Source: Paraburkholderia bonniea (GTDB taxonomy: Bacteria; Pseudomonadota; Gammaproteobacteria; Burkholderiales; Burkholderiaceae). From it: a DNA stretch of 64,000 nt. Of this stretch, positions 55,807-63,952 are shown one piece after another. The DNA lies in assembly GCF_009455625.1 (NCBI RefSeq), contig NZ_QPEQ01000001.1, forward strand, positions 1,426,001 to 1,490,000. The letters run 5' to 3'. Position numbers and translations under genes: made by a program. The notes beneath the pieces were generated by a model. It saw only the letters and a program-made list of their open reading frames with translations, was not told where the DNA came from and did no database searches. How positions within the stretch are numbered: position 1 is the first letter of the stretch; every line of letters starts with the position of its first letter.

Positions 55807-57237
55807 ATGTCCAAGGAATTTGATGTCGTAGTGATTGGCGCTGGTCCTGGCGGCTATATCGCGGCGATTCGCGCAGCTCAGTTAGGCAAGACAGTGGCCT
55901 GTATCGAAAAATGGCGTAATCCGGCTGGCGCACTGAAGCTCGGGGGCACGTGCCTGAATGTTGGCTGTATCCCGTCGAAGGCGTTGCTGGCTTCGTCGGA
56001 AGAATTTGAAAATGCGTCGCATCACCTGGCCGATCACGGTATTTCAGTGGCTGACGTGAAGCTCGACGTGACGAAAATGCTGGCGCGCAAAGACGGCATT
56101 GTCGAAAAAATGACGAAGGGCATCGAGTTCCTGTTTCGCAAGAACAAGATCACCTGGCTCAAAGGCCATGGCAAGTTCACCGGTAAAACGGAGGCTGGCG
56201 TGCAGATCGAAGTCAGCGGAGAAGGCGAGAGCGAGATCGTCACGGCGAAAAGCGTGATTATCGCCACCGGCTCGAAGGCGCGCCATCTGCCGTCGATTCC
56301 GGTCGACAACAAAATTGTGGCCGACAACGAAGGCGCGCTGAACTTCGCTACCGTGCCGAAGAAGCTCGCGGTGATTGGCGCAGGCGTGATTGGCCTGGAG
56401 CTGGGTTCGGTCTGGCGTCGTCTGGGCGCTGAGGTCACCGTGCTCGAAGCGTTGCCGGAGTTTCTTGGCGCGGCCGATCAGGCGCTGGCGAAGGAAGCGG
56501 CGAAGCAGTTCAAGAAGCAGGGCCTCGAGATTCATCTGGGCGTCAAGATCGGTGAAGTGAAGACTGGTGACAACGGCGTTTCGATTGCCTACACGGATAA
56601 GGACGGCAACGCCCAGACGCTGGAAGCCGAACGCCTGATCGTTTCGGTTGGCCGGGTGCCGAACACCGACAACCTGGGTCTTGAAGCGATTGGCCTGAAG
56701 GCGGGCGAGCGCGGTTTCATCGAGGTCGACGAGCATTGCGCGACCAGCGTGCCAGGTGTCTATGCGATTGGCGATGTGGTGCGCGGCCCGATGCTGGCGC
56801 ACAAAGCGGAAGACGAAGGCGTGCTGGTGGCGGAAATTATTGATGGCCAGAAGCCGCATATCGACTACAACTGCATTCCGTGGGTGATTTACACCGAGCC
56901 GGAAATTGCGTGGGTGGGCAAGACGGAGCAGCAGCTCAAGGCCGAAGGCCGTGAAGTCAAGACTGGCCAGTTTCCGTTTATGGCTAACGGCCGTGCGCTG
57001 GGCATGAACAAGGCGGAAGGCTTCGTCAAGATGATTGCTGATGCCAAAACGGATGAATTGCTCGGTGTGCATATCATTTCGGCGAATGCTTCAGATCTGA
57101 TCGCTGAAGCGGTGGTGGCGATGGAGTTCAAGGCTGCATCAGAAGACATCGGACGCATTTGCCATCCGCATCCGTCGTTATCTGAAGTGATGCGTGAAGC
57201 GGCGCTGGCAGTCGACAAGCGCGCGCTGAACATGTAA
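55807..57237 (+). CDS. lpdA: Dihydrolipoyl dehydrogenase (E3)
   Basis: Flavoprotein that reoxidises dihydrolipoamide and reduces NAD+ for the 2-oxoglutarate dehydrogenase complex. 476 residues from MSKEFDVVVI, with AAGGG seven bases upstream. FAD-binding VVIGAGPGGYIAAIRAAQ; redox-active disulfide in GGTCLNVGCIPSK (Cys49 and Cys54); NAD-binding VIGAGVIGLELGSVWRRLGA; second FAD contact PGVYAIGDVVRGPMLAHKAE; C-terminal catalytic His in CHPHPSLSEVMREAAL. A dedicated E3 clustered with odhAB. Confidence 0.97.
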   Translation: MSKEFDVVVIGAGPGGYIAAIRAAQLGKTVACIEKWRNPAGALKLGGTCLNVGCIPSKALLASSEEFENASHHLADHGISVADVKLDVTKMLARKDGIVEKMTKGIEFLFRKNKITWLKGHGKFTGKTEAGVQIEVSGEGESEIVTAKSVIIATGSKARHLPSIPVDNKIVADNEGALNFATVPKKLAVIGAGVIGLELGSVWRRLGAEVTVLEALPEFLGAADQALAKEAAKQFKKQGLEIHLGVKIGEVKTGDNGVSIAYTDKDGNAQTLEAERLIVSVGRVPNTDNLGLEAIGLKAGERGFIEVDEHCATSVPGVYAIGDVVRGPMLAHKAEDEGVLVAEIIDGQKPHIDYNCIPWVIYTEPEIAWVGKTEQQLKAEGREVKTGQFPFMANGRALGMNKAEGFVKMIADAKTDELLGVHIISANASDLIAEAVVAMEFKAASEDIGRICHPHPSLSEVMREAALAVDKRALNM

Positions 57238-57278
57238 GCATTGAGGCTTGGCGCGCTGTGCGCTGGCATCAATTCATC

Positions 57279-57316
57279 AAGGCGGGCGGGTTGAATCCCG
57301 CCCGCCTTCTTTTTTC
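57279..57316 (+). terminator. Intrinsic terminator after lpdA
   Basis: A perfect 12-bp stem AAGGCGGGCGGG / CCCGCCCGCCTT with a TTGAAT loop is followed by CTTTTTT. It ends only 10 bases before the zapE start, so zapE is expressed by readthrough or from a promoter inside lpdA. Confidence 0.88.
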
Positions 57317-57325
57317 CTGTGCGCG

Positions 57326-58423
57326 ATGAACGTCACCGAATACTACGAAAACGAACTGCGAAAACGCGGCTACCAGTCCGATCCGGCACAACGGGCGACA
57401 GTCGAGCGGCTACAGCAGTGCTATGACGAATGGGTGAGGTACAAGGCACGCCGCTCCAATGTGCTCAAAAAACTGATTGTTCACCCTGAACTGCCGCGCG
57501 GTATTTATCTGTGGGGCGGAGTGGGGCGGGGCAAAAGTTTCTTGATGGACAGTTTCTTTACCGTGGTGCCGGTGCAGCGCAAGACGCGTTTGCATTTTCA
57601 TGAGTTCATGCGCGAGGTGCATCGCCAGCTCGAAGAACTGAAAGGGCAGGCCGATCCGCTTGACGAACTTGCTCGCCGGATCGCGCGCCGTTACCGGCTG
57701 ATCTGTTTTGATGAGTTTCACGTATCGGATATTGCCGACGCGATGATCCTGTATCGCCTGCTAGACCGGCTCTTCAAGAATGGCGTGCAGTTTGTGATGA
57801 CCTCCAACTACGAACCCGACACGCTTTATCCTGATGGCCTGCATCGTGACCGGATGCTGCCCGCCATTGAGCTGCTCAAGTCAAAGCTGGATGTGATTAA
57901 TGTGGATGCGGGCGTGGATTACCGGCAGCAGACGCTGGCGCAAGTCACGATGTATCACACGCCGCTTGGGGCGGCTGCCGACAAGGCCTTGCGCAGCGCG
58001 TTCCTGCGTCTCGCGGAGGTGCCCGACGAAAGCCCGCTGCTGCATATCGAACAGCGCGAACTGAAAGCGCTGCGGCGTGCGGGTGGCGTTGTCTGGTTTG
58101 ATTTTGCGACGTTGTGCGGCGGTCCACGTTCGCAGAATGATTACCTCGAACTGGCGAGCCGTTTTCATGCGGTGATTTTGTCGGGTGTGCCACAGATGAC
58201 ACCCCGTATGTCATCCGAAGCGCGCCGCTTCACGTGGCTGATCGACGTTTTTTACGACCATAAGGTCAAGTTGCTGATGTCGTCTGCGGTGGCGGCAGAT
58301 CAACTGTACGTGGATGGACCGATGGCGAATGAATTTAGCCGCACGGTGTCACGTATTGTAGAAATGCAGTCGAAAGCGTATCTGGACGCACCGCGACGGC
58401 TAGTGGACACCTCGCTGACGTAA
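57326..58423 (+). CDS. zapE: Cell-division ATPase ZapE (AFG1-like)
   Basis: P-loop ATPase of the AFG1 family; in E. coli ZapE acts at the Z-ring under stress. 365 residues from MNVTEYYENEL; an upstream in-frame extension overlaps the lpdA terminator and is rejected. Walker A LWGGVGRGKSFLMD (Lys70, Ser71) and Walker B RLICFDEFHVSDIADAMILY are intact, with sensor region QFVMTSNYEPDTLYPDGLHR and the conserved YRQQTL and WFDFATLCGG motifs. Its position right behind odhAB-lpdA is usual in this bacterial group. Confidence 0.95.
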   Translation: MNVTEYYENELRKRGYQSDPAQRATVERLQQCYDEWVRYKARRSNVLKKLIVHPELPRGIYLWGGVGRGKSFLMDSFFTVVPVQRKTRLHFHEFMREVHRQLEELKGQADPLDELARRIARRYRLICFDEFHVSDIADAMILYRLLDRLFKNGVQFVMTSNYEPDTLYPDGLHRDRMLPAIELLKSKLDVINVDAGVDYRQQTLAQVTMYHTPLGAAADKALRSAFLRLAEVPDESPLLHIEQRELKALRRAGGVVWFDFATLCGGPRSQNDYLELASRFHAVILSGVPQMTPRMSSEARRFTWLIDVFYDHKVKLLMSSAVAADQLYVDGPMANEFSRTVSRIVEMQSKAYLDAPRRLVDTSLT

Positions 58424-58517
58424 GACTGGAACCGGTTATTTGAACGCGCGGGCTGAAAGCCTTATTTCAATATTCAGAATCATCTTATATCTGGACTATA
58501 GGGCGCTTGATATCTTC

Positions 58518-58536
58518 TCGTCATGCTTTTTGACGA
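58518..58536 (+). promoter_or_regulatory. Inverted repeat just before the second transposase-domain gene
   Basis: TCGTCA-N7-TGACGA, a perfect 6-bp inverted repeat directly upstream of the GAAGGAGA ribosome-binding site. It could be an operator for the gene's own DNA-binding product or an RNA hairpin next to the ribosome-binding site. Confidence 0.4.
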
Positions 58537-58548
58537 AGGAGAATCCAA

Positions 58549-58989
58549 ATGACACCTCACCGCGATATTACTGATGAAGAATGGCAACGTGTAGCACCGT
58601 TGCTTCCGGAACTGCGTCCCCGTTCTGAATTGCGTGGCCGTCCACTGGCCAATACCCGTTCCGTACTGAATGGCGTGCTTTGGGTGATGTACAGCGGTGC
58701 CACCTGGTCTGCGATGCCGCGCAAGTACCCGTCGTATCAAACGTGCCACCGCCGCTTCAAGGCATGGCATGAGTCAGGTGTTCTGAAGCGCGTAACAGAC
58801 CAGCTGTTTGGTGAGGCTAGCGAAGAACTCTGCAACACCATGCAAGCGCGCATGCGCAATCACCAACTGGAAGAAAAACAGCCTGCCGCTGATGGTGCTG
58901 TACCAGCAACGCCTGCTACTGGATATGCGCCGCAGTCGGGCACTCCAGCGGTGTTTGATTACGCAACATCGTTTAAATATGCAGCATGA
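58549..58989 (+). CDS. Stand-alone IS5-type transposase N-terminal domain protein (DUF4096-like), second copy type
   Basis: A 146-residue protein. Residues 5-88 are the IS5-type N-terminal DNA-binding domain: ITDEEWQRVAPLLPEL, LRGRPLANTRSVLNGVLWVM, ATWSAMPRKYPSYQTCHRRF and KAWHESGVLKRVTDQL. It shares with the 32.2-kb protein the pattern D-x-EW, RGRP, R-x-V-x-N-x-VLWV, W-x3-P-x2-YPS-x2-TC-x-RRF-x2-W. The tail (about 58 residues, with Gln/Ala/Pro-rich parts) is unrelated to the other protein and to a DDE domain. It has a strong GAAGGAGA ribosome-binding site and a strong terminator right behind, so it is an intact single gene rather than an obvious IS fragment. Confidence 0.75.
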   Translation: MTPHRDITDEEWQRVAPLLPELRPRSELRGRPLANTRSVLNGVLWVMYSGATWSAMPRKYPSYQTCHRRFKAWHESGVLKRVTDQLFGEASEELCNTMQARMRNHQLEEKQPAADGAVPATPATGYAPQSGTPAVFDYATSFKYAA

Positions 58990-59022
58990 TGGGTGGCAGA
59001 ACGAATTGATACCAGCCATGAC

Positions 59023-59065
59023 AAAAACCGGCCAGCAACTCACGTTGCCTGGCCGGTTTTTTTTC
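59023..59065. terminator. Bidirectional intrinsic terminator
   Basis: AAAAACCGGCCAG-CAAC / GTTG-C-CTGGCCGGTTTTT (one bulged base, TCAC loop) followed by TTT on the plus strand, with a T5 tract also on the minus strand. It lies between the transposase-domain gene and the convergent DUF2147 gene and can end both. Confidence 0.9.
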
Positions 59066-59085
59066 GTCTGTGCAATTTGCCGGGT

Positions 59086-59574
59086 TTATGGTTGACGAAT
59101 CCATGTCTGCGACCGGCCTAGCAGTGGCATGCCGATATATCCCCGTACCACGAGCTTTTGCCCCCCGTCTTCCAGATGCATTTTGCATTTGTAGAGCTTG
59201 CCGTTTTCAGGGTCGAGAATCAGGCCCTCGTTCCATACACCATCCCCGGTTTTTTTCATGCCGTTGATGATCGTCATTCCGAGAATCAGCTGATCCTTGC
59301 GCGCGTCGGTACAGGCGGTGCACCGTCGTTCAGGCTGATTGTTGGCACCTAATCCTTTAAGCACCTTGCCGCTGAGCGTGCCATCGCCATCCTGTGAAAT
59401 CTGGACCAGCGCTTTTGGCTGGCCGGTATGGTCGTCAATGGTTTGCCAGGTGCCAATGGGGCTCAAGGTTTGCGCCAGAACGCTGGCAGCGCTGGCAAGC
59501 AGCACGCTTGCCAGCGCTGCGCGTTTCATGGTCTGGGTCAGCCGGGCGCACGCCTGCTGGGTGAAATGCATCAT
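59086..59574 (-). CDS. Exported DUF2147 protein
   Basis: A 162-residue periplasmic protein of the DUF2147 family. The ATG giving MMHFTQQACARL is set by a strong AGGAGGA six bases upstream; an internal ATG (MKRAALASVLLASAASVLAQ) begins the actual Sec signal peptide and could also be used. The mature domain has the family pattern PIGTWQTIDDHTGQPKALVQ, then CTACTDARKDQLILGMTIIN with two Cys, GVWNEGLILDPENGKLYKCK and VRGYIGMPLLGRSQTWIR. A lipocalin-like beta-barrel is expected. Function unknown; in some bacteria such proteins lie near stress or envelope genes. Confidence 0.88.
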   Translation of the reverse strand: MMHFTQQACARLTQTMKRAALASVLLASAASVLAQTLSPIGTWQTIDDHTGQPKALVQISQDGDGTLSGKVLKGLGANNQPERRCTACTDARKDQLILGMTIINGMKKTGDGVWNEGLILDPENGKLYKCKMHLEDGGQKLVVRGYIGMPLLGRSQTWIRQP

Positions 59575-59732
59575 GTCTTCCTCCTGGAGGATGGTAGAAG
59601 TCGCTGCGATCTGAGTCGAGCTGCTGGCGTGGCTGTGCAAGCCGAGGTTTTCAAGCCACGGGCAGAATACGTGAAACCCGCTCCCGCGTCTGTTAGTGGT
59701 GCCTCTAGACTGGCTAGTTGCGCGTCCGCTAT

Positions 59733-61418
59733 TTAGTTCAACTGGTAGGAAAACGTCGCGTTAACCCGAGGGCTACGTGATGGGCTTTCTACTGGCGCAT
59801 CCGCTACAGGCTTGGCGATCGACAGATCCAGGCTGTAGTACTTCGCATCCGAAATACGAAACCCCAGCGCAAACGATGCAAGCCGGGACGGTGATGTGGT
59901 CCCCGCATGCAGGTAGACCCGCGCCATGTCGAATGAAACATAGGGGGTGAAGGTACGCAGATAGGTGAAGCCTGGCGTAAAGGCGCGATTGAGCTCGAAT
60001 GAGGCCGCCCAGCCGGAGTCACCAGAGGTTTCTCCCGGCTGGTAACCCTGGGCAAAGCGTTGCGCGCCAAATGAAATCTGCTCGGAGGTGGGCAGCGTCT
60101 CGGGGCTGTACTGGCCCGTCAGCGCGATGGCCGTGCCGAGCTTGAGGGGCCATTCATTGGTTTGAGAAACCGTTGCGCCCGCACGCACGAATGTCAGTGA
60201 TACCGGGTTGGTGGTCACCACACCGGGAATATTCGACTCCCCCGTTTTCGATGCTCCAAGAATATTGAATGCCTTGGCGAGATTCAGGCTCGCGCGCTGC
60301 ACCTGGCCGGGTTGTACGCGGGTGTAGTCGCCTTGTAGCTGGAGCACGCGGATTTGCGAGCTCAGGCCGATTTGCGCGCCATTGATCTGGTTCTGGAAGC
60401 GGTCTTCATCGTGCGAGGCATAGCCGCTCACTGTGCCTAGCAAGCTTTGGGTATTGCTCAGCAAGATGGGATAAGCCAGCGAACCGATGATTTTGTCGTT
60501 AATCACAGTGCGTTGCACATAGTTTGGCAGGCCCGGGTTATCCACCGGATTGCCACGATAGTGCGTCGCGTTGATTTTGCCGATGAGCCCGTTGCTGCCA
60601 ATGGGCACCGTTGCCTGTGCCGCCAGATAGGTTTGATTGTCACGTCCCTTCGGCAGCAGGGCGGAGACGCTGAGCTGCTCACCAAGCGAGGTCAGGCCGT
60701 TCTCGGTGGCGGTAATCAGGCCCTGGACGCCTGGGTGGTTGAAGTCGATACCCGTGCTGAGATTGACGGCCTTGCGCTCAACTTTCAGCTCCAGGGTGGT
60801 GGCGCCATCGGTGTTTTGCGGTGGCGGGACGTTGGCCGCGACCTTGATTCCGGGCAGCAGGCCTAGCGTATTGATGTAGCGCTCGAAGGTCGCGCGCCGT
60901 AATGGGCGGTCCGCGCGGATGTGCGCGGCAATTGCCTGTATCCGTGCTTCGGTGGCCCCCGGATTGCCGCTGATCTTTACTTCGGCGACGTAGCCTTCCA
61001 CCACGGTAATGCGCACTACGCCATGGTCGAAGTTTTGTGCCGGAACAAAGGCAAACGACAACGCATAGCCCCGATCCTGATAAAGGCGTGTTATGCCATT
61101 GGCCATATCGATCAGCTCGCCTACGGTGATGTCTTTGCCGATGAGCGGTGTAAAGCGTTGCGCGACGTCGTTGAAGGGGATGCTGTTCACCCCTTCGAGC
61201 TCAATCTTGCTGGGTGTCAGATGCCGTGCGAGTAGCTCTTGCAACTGGGGCGCCTGGGGTTGCACCTGAACGGTCACGTTCGGCCCTTTCTCTGGTGCCT
61301 TGATTTGCGGCAGGGCATCCAGGGGATTGCCGCTGATGGCTGGGCGGGTTTGCGCTTGCGCTGTGCTGGCTGCCGTGATTGCCAGTAACACGGTCCATGT
61401 TTTGTACCCGAGTTTCAT
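59733..61418 (-). CDS. Two-partner secretion outer-membrane transporter (ShlB/FhaC/HecB, TpsB)
   Basis: A 561-residue Omp85-superfamily transporter that moves a TpsA exoprotein over the outer membrane. Signal peptide MKLGYKTWTVLLAITAASTA with AQA-Q cleavage. A linker with a QxP-rich part is followed by two POTRA domains (about residues 70-220: IELEGVNSIPFNDVAQRFTP, VRITVVEGYVAEVKISGN, then LLPGIKVAANVPPPQNTDGA). The 16-strand barrel follows, with the lid-loop motif region FGAQRFAQGYQPGE (usually VRGY; here AQGY) and FTPYVSFDMARVY near the C-terminus. No typical TpsA with a haemagglutination-activity domain is adjacent; the neighbour upstream on the same strand is a repeat lipoprotein. Confidence 0.9.
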   Translation of the reverse strand: MKLGYKTWTVLLAITAASTAQAQTRPAISGNPLDALPQIKAPEKGPNVTVQVQPQAPQLQELLARHLTPSKIELEGVNSIPFNDVAQRFTPLIGKDITVGELIDMANGITRLYQDRGYALSFAFVPAQNFDHGVVRITVVEGYVAEVKISGNPGATEARIQAIAAHIRADRPLRRATFERYINTLGLLPGIKVAANVPPPQNTDGATTLELKVERKAVNLSTGIDFNHPGVQGLITATENGLTSLGEQLSVSALLPKGRDNQTYLAAQATVPIGSNGLIGKINATHYRGNPVDNPGLPNYVQRTVINDKIIGSLAYPILLSNTQSLLGTVSGYASHDEDRFQNQINGAQIGLSSQIRVLQLQGDYTRVQPGQVQRASLNLAKAFNILGASKTGESNIPGVVTTNPVSLTFVRAGATVSQTNEWPLKLGTAIALTGQYSPETLPTSEQISFGAQRFAQGYQPGETSGDSGWAASFELNRAFTPGFTYLRTFTPYVSFDMARVYLHAGTTSPSRLASFALGFRISDAKYYSLDLSIAKPVADAPVESPSRSPRVNATFSYQLN

Positions 61419-61644
61419 CGGCTGTGTCCTCGTTGGCCGTTCTTGTTGTGCGAGCGATGCCGCCTGGCCTGGCAGCGTGCTCGCTTATGTGGCTGGACGC
61501 ATACTGCCATGCGGGCAGCGGTGGCGTCACGTGCTCTATTTGTGTGTCTGCTGTTGTTGCTATATGCGTTTTATCAGCGCGCTGACGCACCCGGCGACAG
61601 GTGCGGCCTTACGTTATGCGAATCACTTGAATAGAGCTTGAAGA

Positions 61645-61680
61645 CACACGGATCGCGCGATGTTGCGTGCGATCCGTGTG
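61645..61680 (-). other. Hairpin between the repeat lipoprotein and tpsB
   Basis: A perfect 12-bp stem CACACGGATCGC / GCGATCCGTGTG with a 12-base loop, 16 bases after the repeat lipoprotein stop in the direction of transcription. No U-tract follows. It lies in a 277-base gap that has no other feature I can name. Confidence 0.6.
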
Positions 61681-61695
61681 CTGTATCACCAAGCT

Positions 61696-63240
61696 TTATT
61701 TCTTCCCTGTGAGACCGCCAAGCAGACCACCAACCAGAGAGGTGACGCCTGATAGCGGACCGGCTGCATTGCTGCTGCCACCGCTGCTTGCTGTCAGCGA
61801 GATGCCTGCGTTGACAGAGCCGGTAGAGGTCGTTGTGGTGCTCGTCGGGGCCGGTGCGGGTGCGGCACCTAGGCTGCCGACTGCGTTGGTCACGCCCGTG
61901 AGCAGCCCGGTAACCGGTGCTAGCGGGCTATTAGCGCCGCCTGTGGCACTCGTTAGCGTGCCTGTCACGGTGGAGAGCAATCCGGTGACCGGTGCCAGTG
62001 GACCAGTACCGCCAGCGCTGCTGCCGCCAACCGCGCTTGTCAAGCCGCCGGTCACGCCACTCAGCAATCCTGTGACCGGAGCGAGCGGGCCGCTGCCCGT
62101 TGCGCCGCCCGCACCACCGGTCAAGCCACCCGTCAAACCACTGAGCAGCCCAGTTATGGGAGCCAGCGGGCCACTGCCGGTCGTGCCGCTAGCTCCGCCA
62201 GTCAAGCCACTAAGCAACCCGGTGACCGGTGCTAGTGGGTTCGTTCCGGTGCCGCCAGTTAGCAGGCCACCCACGGAGGCGATGGCTTTGCCGCTATCTG
62301 ATGTGAGATTGCCCACGCCGCTGGTGATGGGATTGTTGCCGGTTGACGAAACGAGGCTGCCGGTTTTCATCAGCGTGCCGCCGACGCCTGCGAGGAGTCC
62401 ATTGAGCGGTGCGCCAAGGCCGGTGACGTTGCCGACGGTCTGCGTGGTGTTCGCCACGAGCGATGTGATGGGCGTAATGGCTGTGCTGAGTGTTTGGGTG
62501 ACTTGCTGGACTGGGCCGGTTGAGAGCGCGGTGGTGAGCGTGCCGCCACCGTTTGTCACGACGCCGCCGAGCGTATCGACGAGGCCGCCCAGCGGTGTAG
62601 TTAGCGGAGCTAACGGGGCGAGTGGCCCGCTGCCGAGACTTCTCACCAGGTTGCCCGTGCTGGAGACGGCGCCACCTACTTCACCCACCGCACCGCCCAC
62701 ACTGGCTAGTGTGACGCCGACGGGGTTGGTGCTGGCACCTAGTTGCCCGAGGCCTTGCGCTACGCCATTGCCCAGGGTTGAGACGGCACCGCCGACGTGC
62801 TGCACGATGCCGCCCGCTGCTTGAGTGGTGGCGGGATTAACGCCGGGCAGGGTTTGCGAGGCGATGACCGTGCCAACGCCCGAGACTGCTGTGCCCACGT
62901 CAGAGACCACGCCACCTGATTTGGCTACGACCAGGCCTACCGGATTGGCTGATGCAGTGCCGCCGCCGTTACCGCCTGAACCGCCTCCGCCACCACCTGA
63001 ACCGCCGCCAGAGCCGCCACCCGAACCACCACCGGAGCCGCCGCCTGAACCACCACCCGAACCTCCGCCTGTGCCTGTGTTGGTATCGCCACCGCCAGTT
63101 GTAATCGTGCCAGCGCCTTTCGCGCCGGTTCCTGAGCTTAGGCTTCCCGAGCCGCCGCAGGCGGCGAGTGAAAGCATGGCTGTTACGGCTGCAGTAATCA
63201 TCGTTGCCCGTAACACGCTGAAAGTAGTTTGAGTGTTCAT
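61696..63240 (-). CDS. Gly/Ser-rich, LAPVTGLL-repeat lipoprotein (collagen-like naming)
   Basis: A 514-residue surface or periplasmic lipoprotein. The signal peptide ends in lipobox LAAC (Cys28). A natural (GGGS) tract follows (six perfect copies, about residues 58-81). The rest is almost only Gly, Ser, Thr, Val, Leu, Ala and Pro: a first part with spaced VGGAV and GVGT motifs and, in the C-terminal third, five copies of a 23-28-residue unit built around PLAPVTGLLSGLTGG. There is no charged core and no TPS domain, so it is not a standard TpsA. Such proteins are often labelled collagen-like triple-helix repeat proteins. It precedes the TpsB gene by 277 bases; a functional link is inference. 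Confidence 0.8.
   Translation of the reverse strand: MNTQTTFSVLRATMITAAVTAMLSLAACGGSGSLSSGTGAKGAGTITTGGGDTNTGTGGGSGGGSGGGSGGGSGGGSGGGSGGGGGGSGGNGGGTASANPVGLVVAKSGGVVSDVGTAVSGVGTVIASQTLPGVNPATTQAAGGIVQHVGGAVSTLGNGVAQGLGQLGASTNPVGVTLASVGGAVGEVGGAVSSTGNLVRSLGSGPLAPLAPLTTPLGGLVDTLGGVVTNGGGTLTTALSTGPVQQVTQTLSTAITPITSLVANTTQTVGNVTGLGAPLNGLLAGVGGTLMKTGSLVSSTGNNPITSGVGNLTSDSGKAIASVGGLLTGGTGTNPLAPVTGLLSGLTGGASGTTGSGPLAPITGLLSGLTGGLTGGAGGATGSGPLAPVTGLLSGVTGGLTSAVGGSSAGGTGPLAPVTGLLSTVTGTLTSATGGANSPLAPVTGLLTGVTNAVGSLGAAPAPAPTSTTTTSTGSVNAGISLTASSGGSSNAAGPLSGVTSLVGGLLGGLTGKK
61896..62250 (-). repeat. Five-copy degenerate repeat in the lipoprotein gene
   Basis: Units encoding x-PLAP(V/I)TGLL(S/T)-x-(V/L)T recur with 69-86-base spacing, near 61900, 61974, 62060, 62142 and 62211. 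The copies differ at the DNA level, so this is an old duplication under protein-level constraint. Confidence 0.8.
62998..63069 (-). repeat. 12-base tandem repeat encoding (GGGS)6
   Basis: Six consecutive GGGS codon quartets, with synonymous variation between copies. Changes in copy number would keep the reading frame, so the linker length may vary between strains. Confidence 0.8.
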
Positions 63241-63952
63241 GTTGCCCTCGTATCGCTTTGTTGTGGAATGGTGCCGCGCATGACTATCTGCAATAGCTGT
63301 GCCAGTTCCATTGCCGCCGATCGAGAAAAAGCATGAAAACCGGTAAATCTCAGACGCAGTAAGGATTGGATAAATTGCTACGCATATTTTTATTTAATGA
63401 AATATGGTTGAGTTAGTCAGATAAATCAATTTTTAAGCGCTGACGTAACGTAACGAACCCGATGGAATGTTACGTGGCGATGCGTAACGGGTAATTAATT
63501 GTGTATTTTTTTAGGCGAATGAAAATGAGCTGATTTTTATCTGTGTCGCAGATGCGCAACGGTGCTGACTTATGGTTAGTCCTATGTGTGCAGTGCATTT
63601 TTTAGGACTAATCTTTCTCCATGTTGCGTGGCGACAATTAAATTGAGTGAGCGAGGTTCGGAAAGATTGCTTAAAAAAGATTGCTGAACTATAAAGCTGG
63701 GATCTGGGCTGGGTATCGGGATATTTGCAGCAAGTAATCTACGGCAAGAAAAATGAATTTTTTTGTTGCGCAGCGGCTGGTTTTGAATAAAATTCTGAGC
63801 ATCCGCGCAAGAATTAAGAATCGAAATTGCCTGTGCTGCATGGCGTATGTTTGCTGCTGCAACGCAAGCCATGAAGATTTATCAAGGTAATCAACACTAG
63901 AGAGCAACAGGGTGCCGTAGCAGGAATCGGCATAAATTTCCGGGGGCGGAAA
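63241..63952. other. AT-rich non-coding region with an inverted repeat
   Basis: About 710 bases between the divergent repeat lipoprotein gene and the right-edge ORF, clearly more AT-rich than the surrounding genes. It contains a perfect 9-base inverted repeat, TTAGTCCTA (63576-63584) and TAGGACTAA (63603-63611), separated by 18 bases. ORFs on the minus strand here (for example 63582-63872) have no ribosome-binding site or motif. It probably holds promoters for both flanking genes. Confidence 0.5.

Noticed and set aside
61667..62824. 385-codon plus-strand ORF rich in Pro, Val and Thr
   Set aside because: It is the antisense reading of the repeat lipoprotein gene; its PPxx pattern is a by-product of the GC-rich repeats, and the minus-strand frame has the signal peptide and lipobox.
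62980..63075. Regular repeats that could suggest a CRISPR array
   Set aside because: The 12-base unit has no spacers and is in frame with a Gly/Ser coding tract.
63582..63872. 96-codon minus-strand ORF near the right edge
   Set aside because: No ribosome-binding site, no motif, and it lies across an AT-rich region with an inverted repeat.
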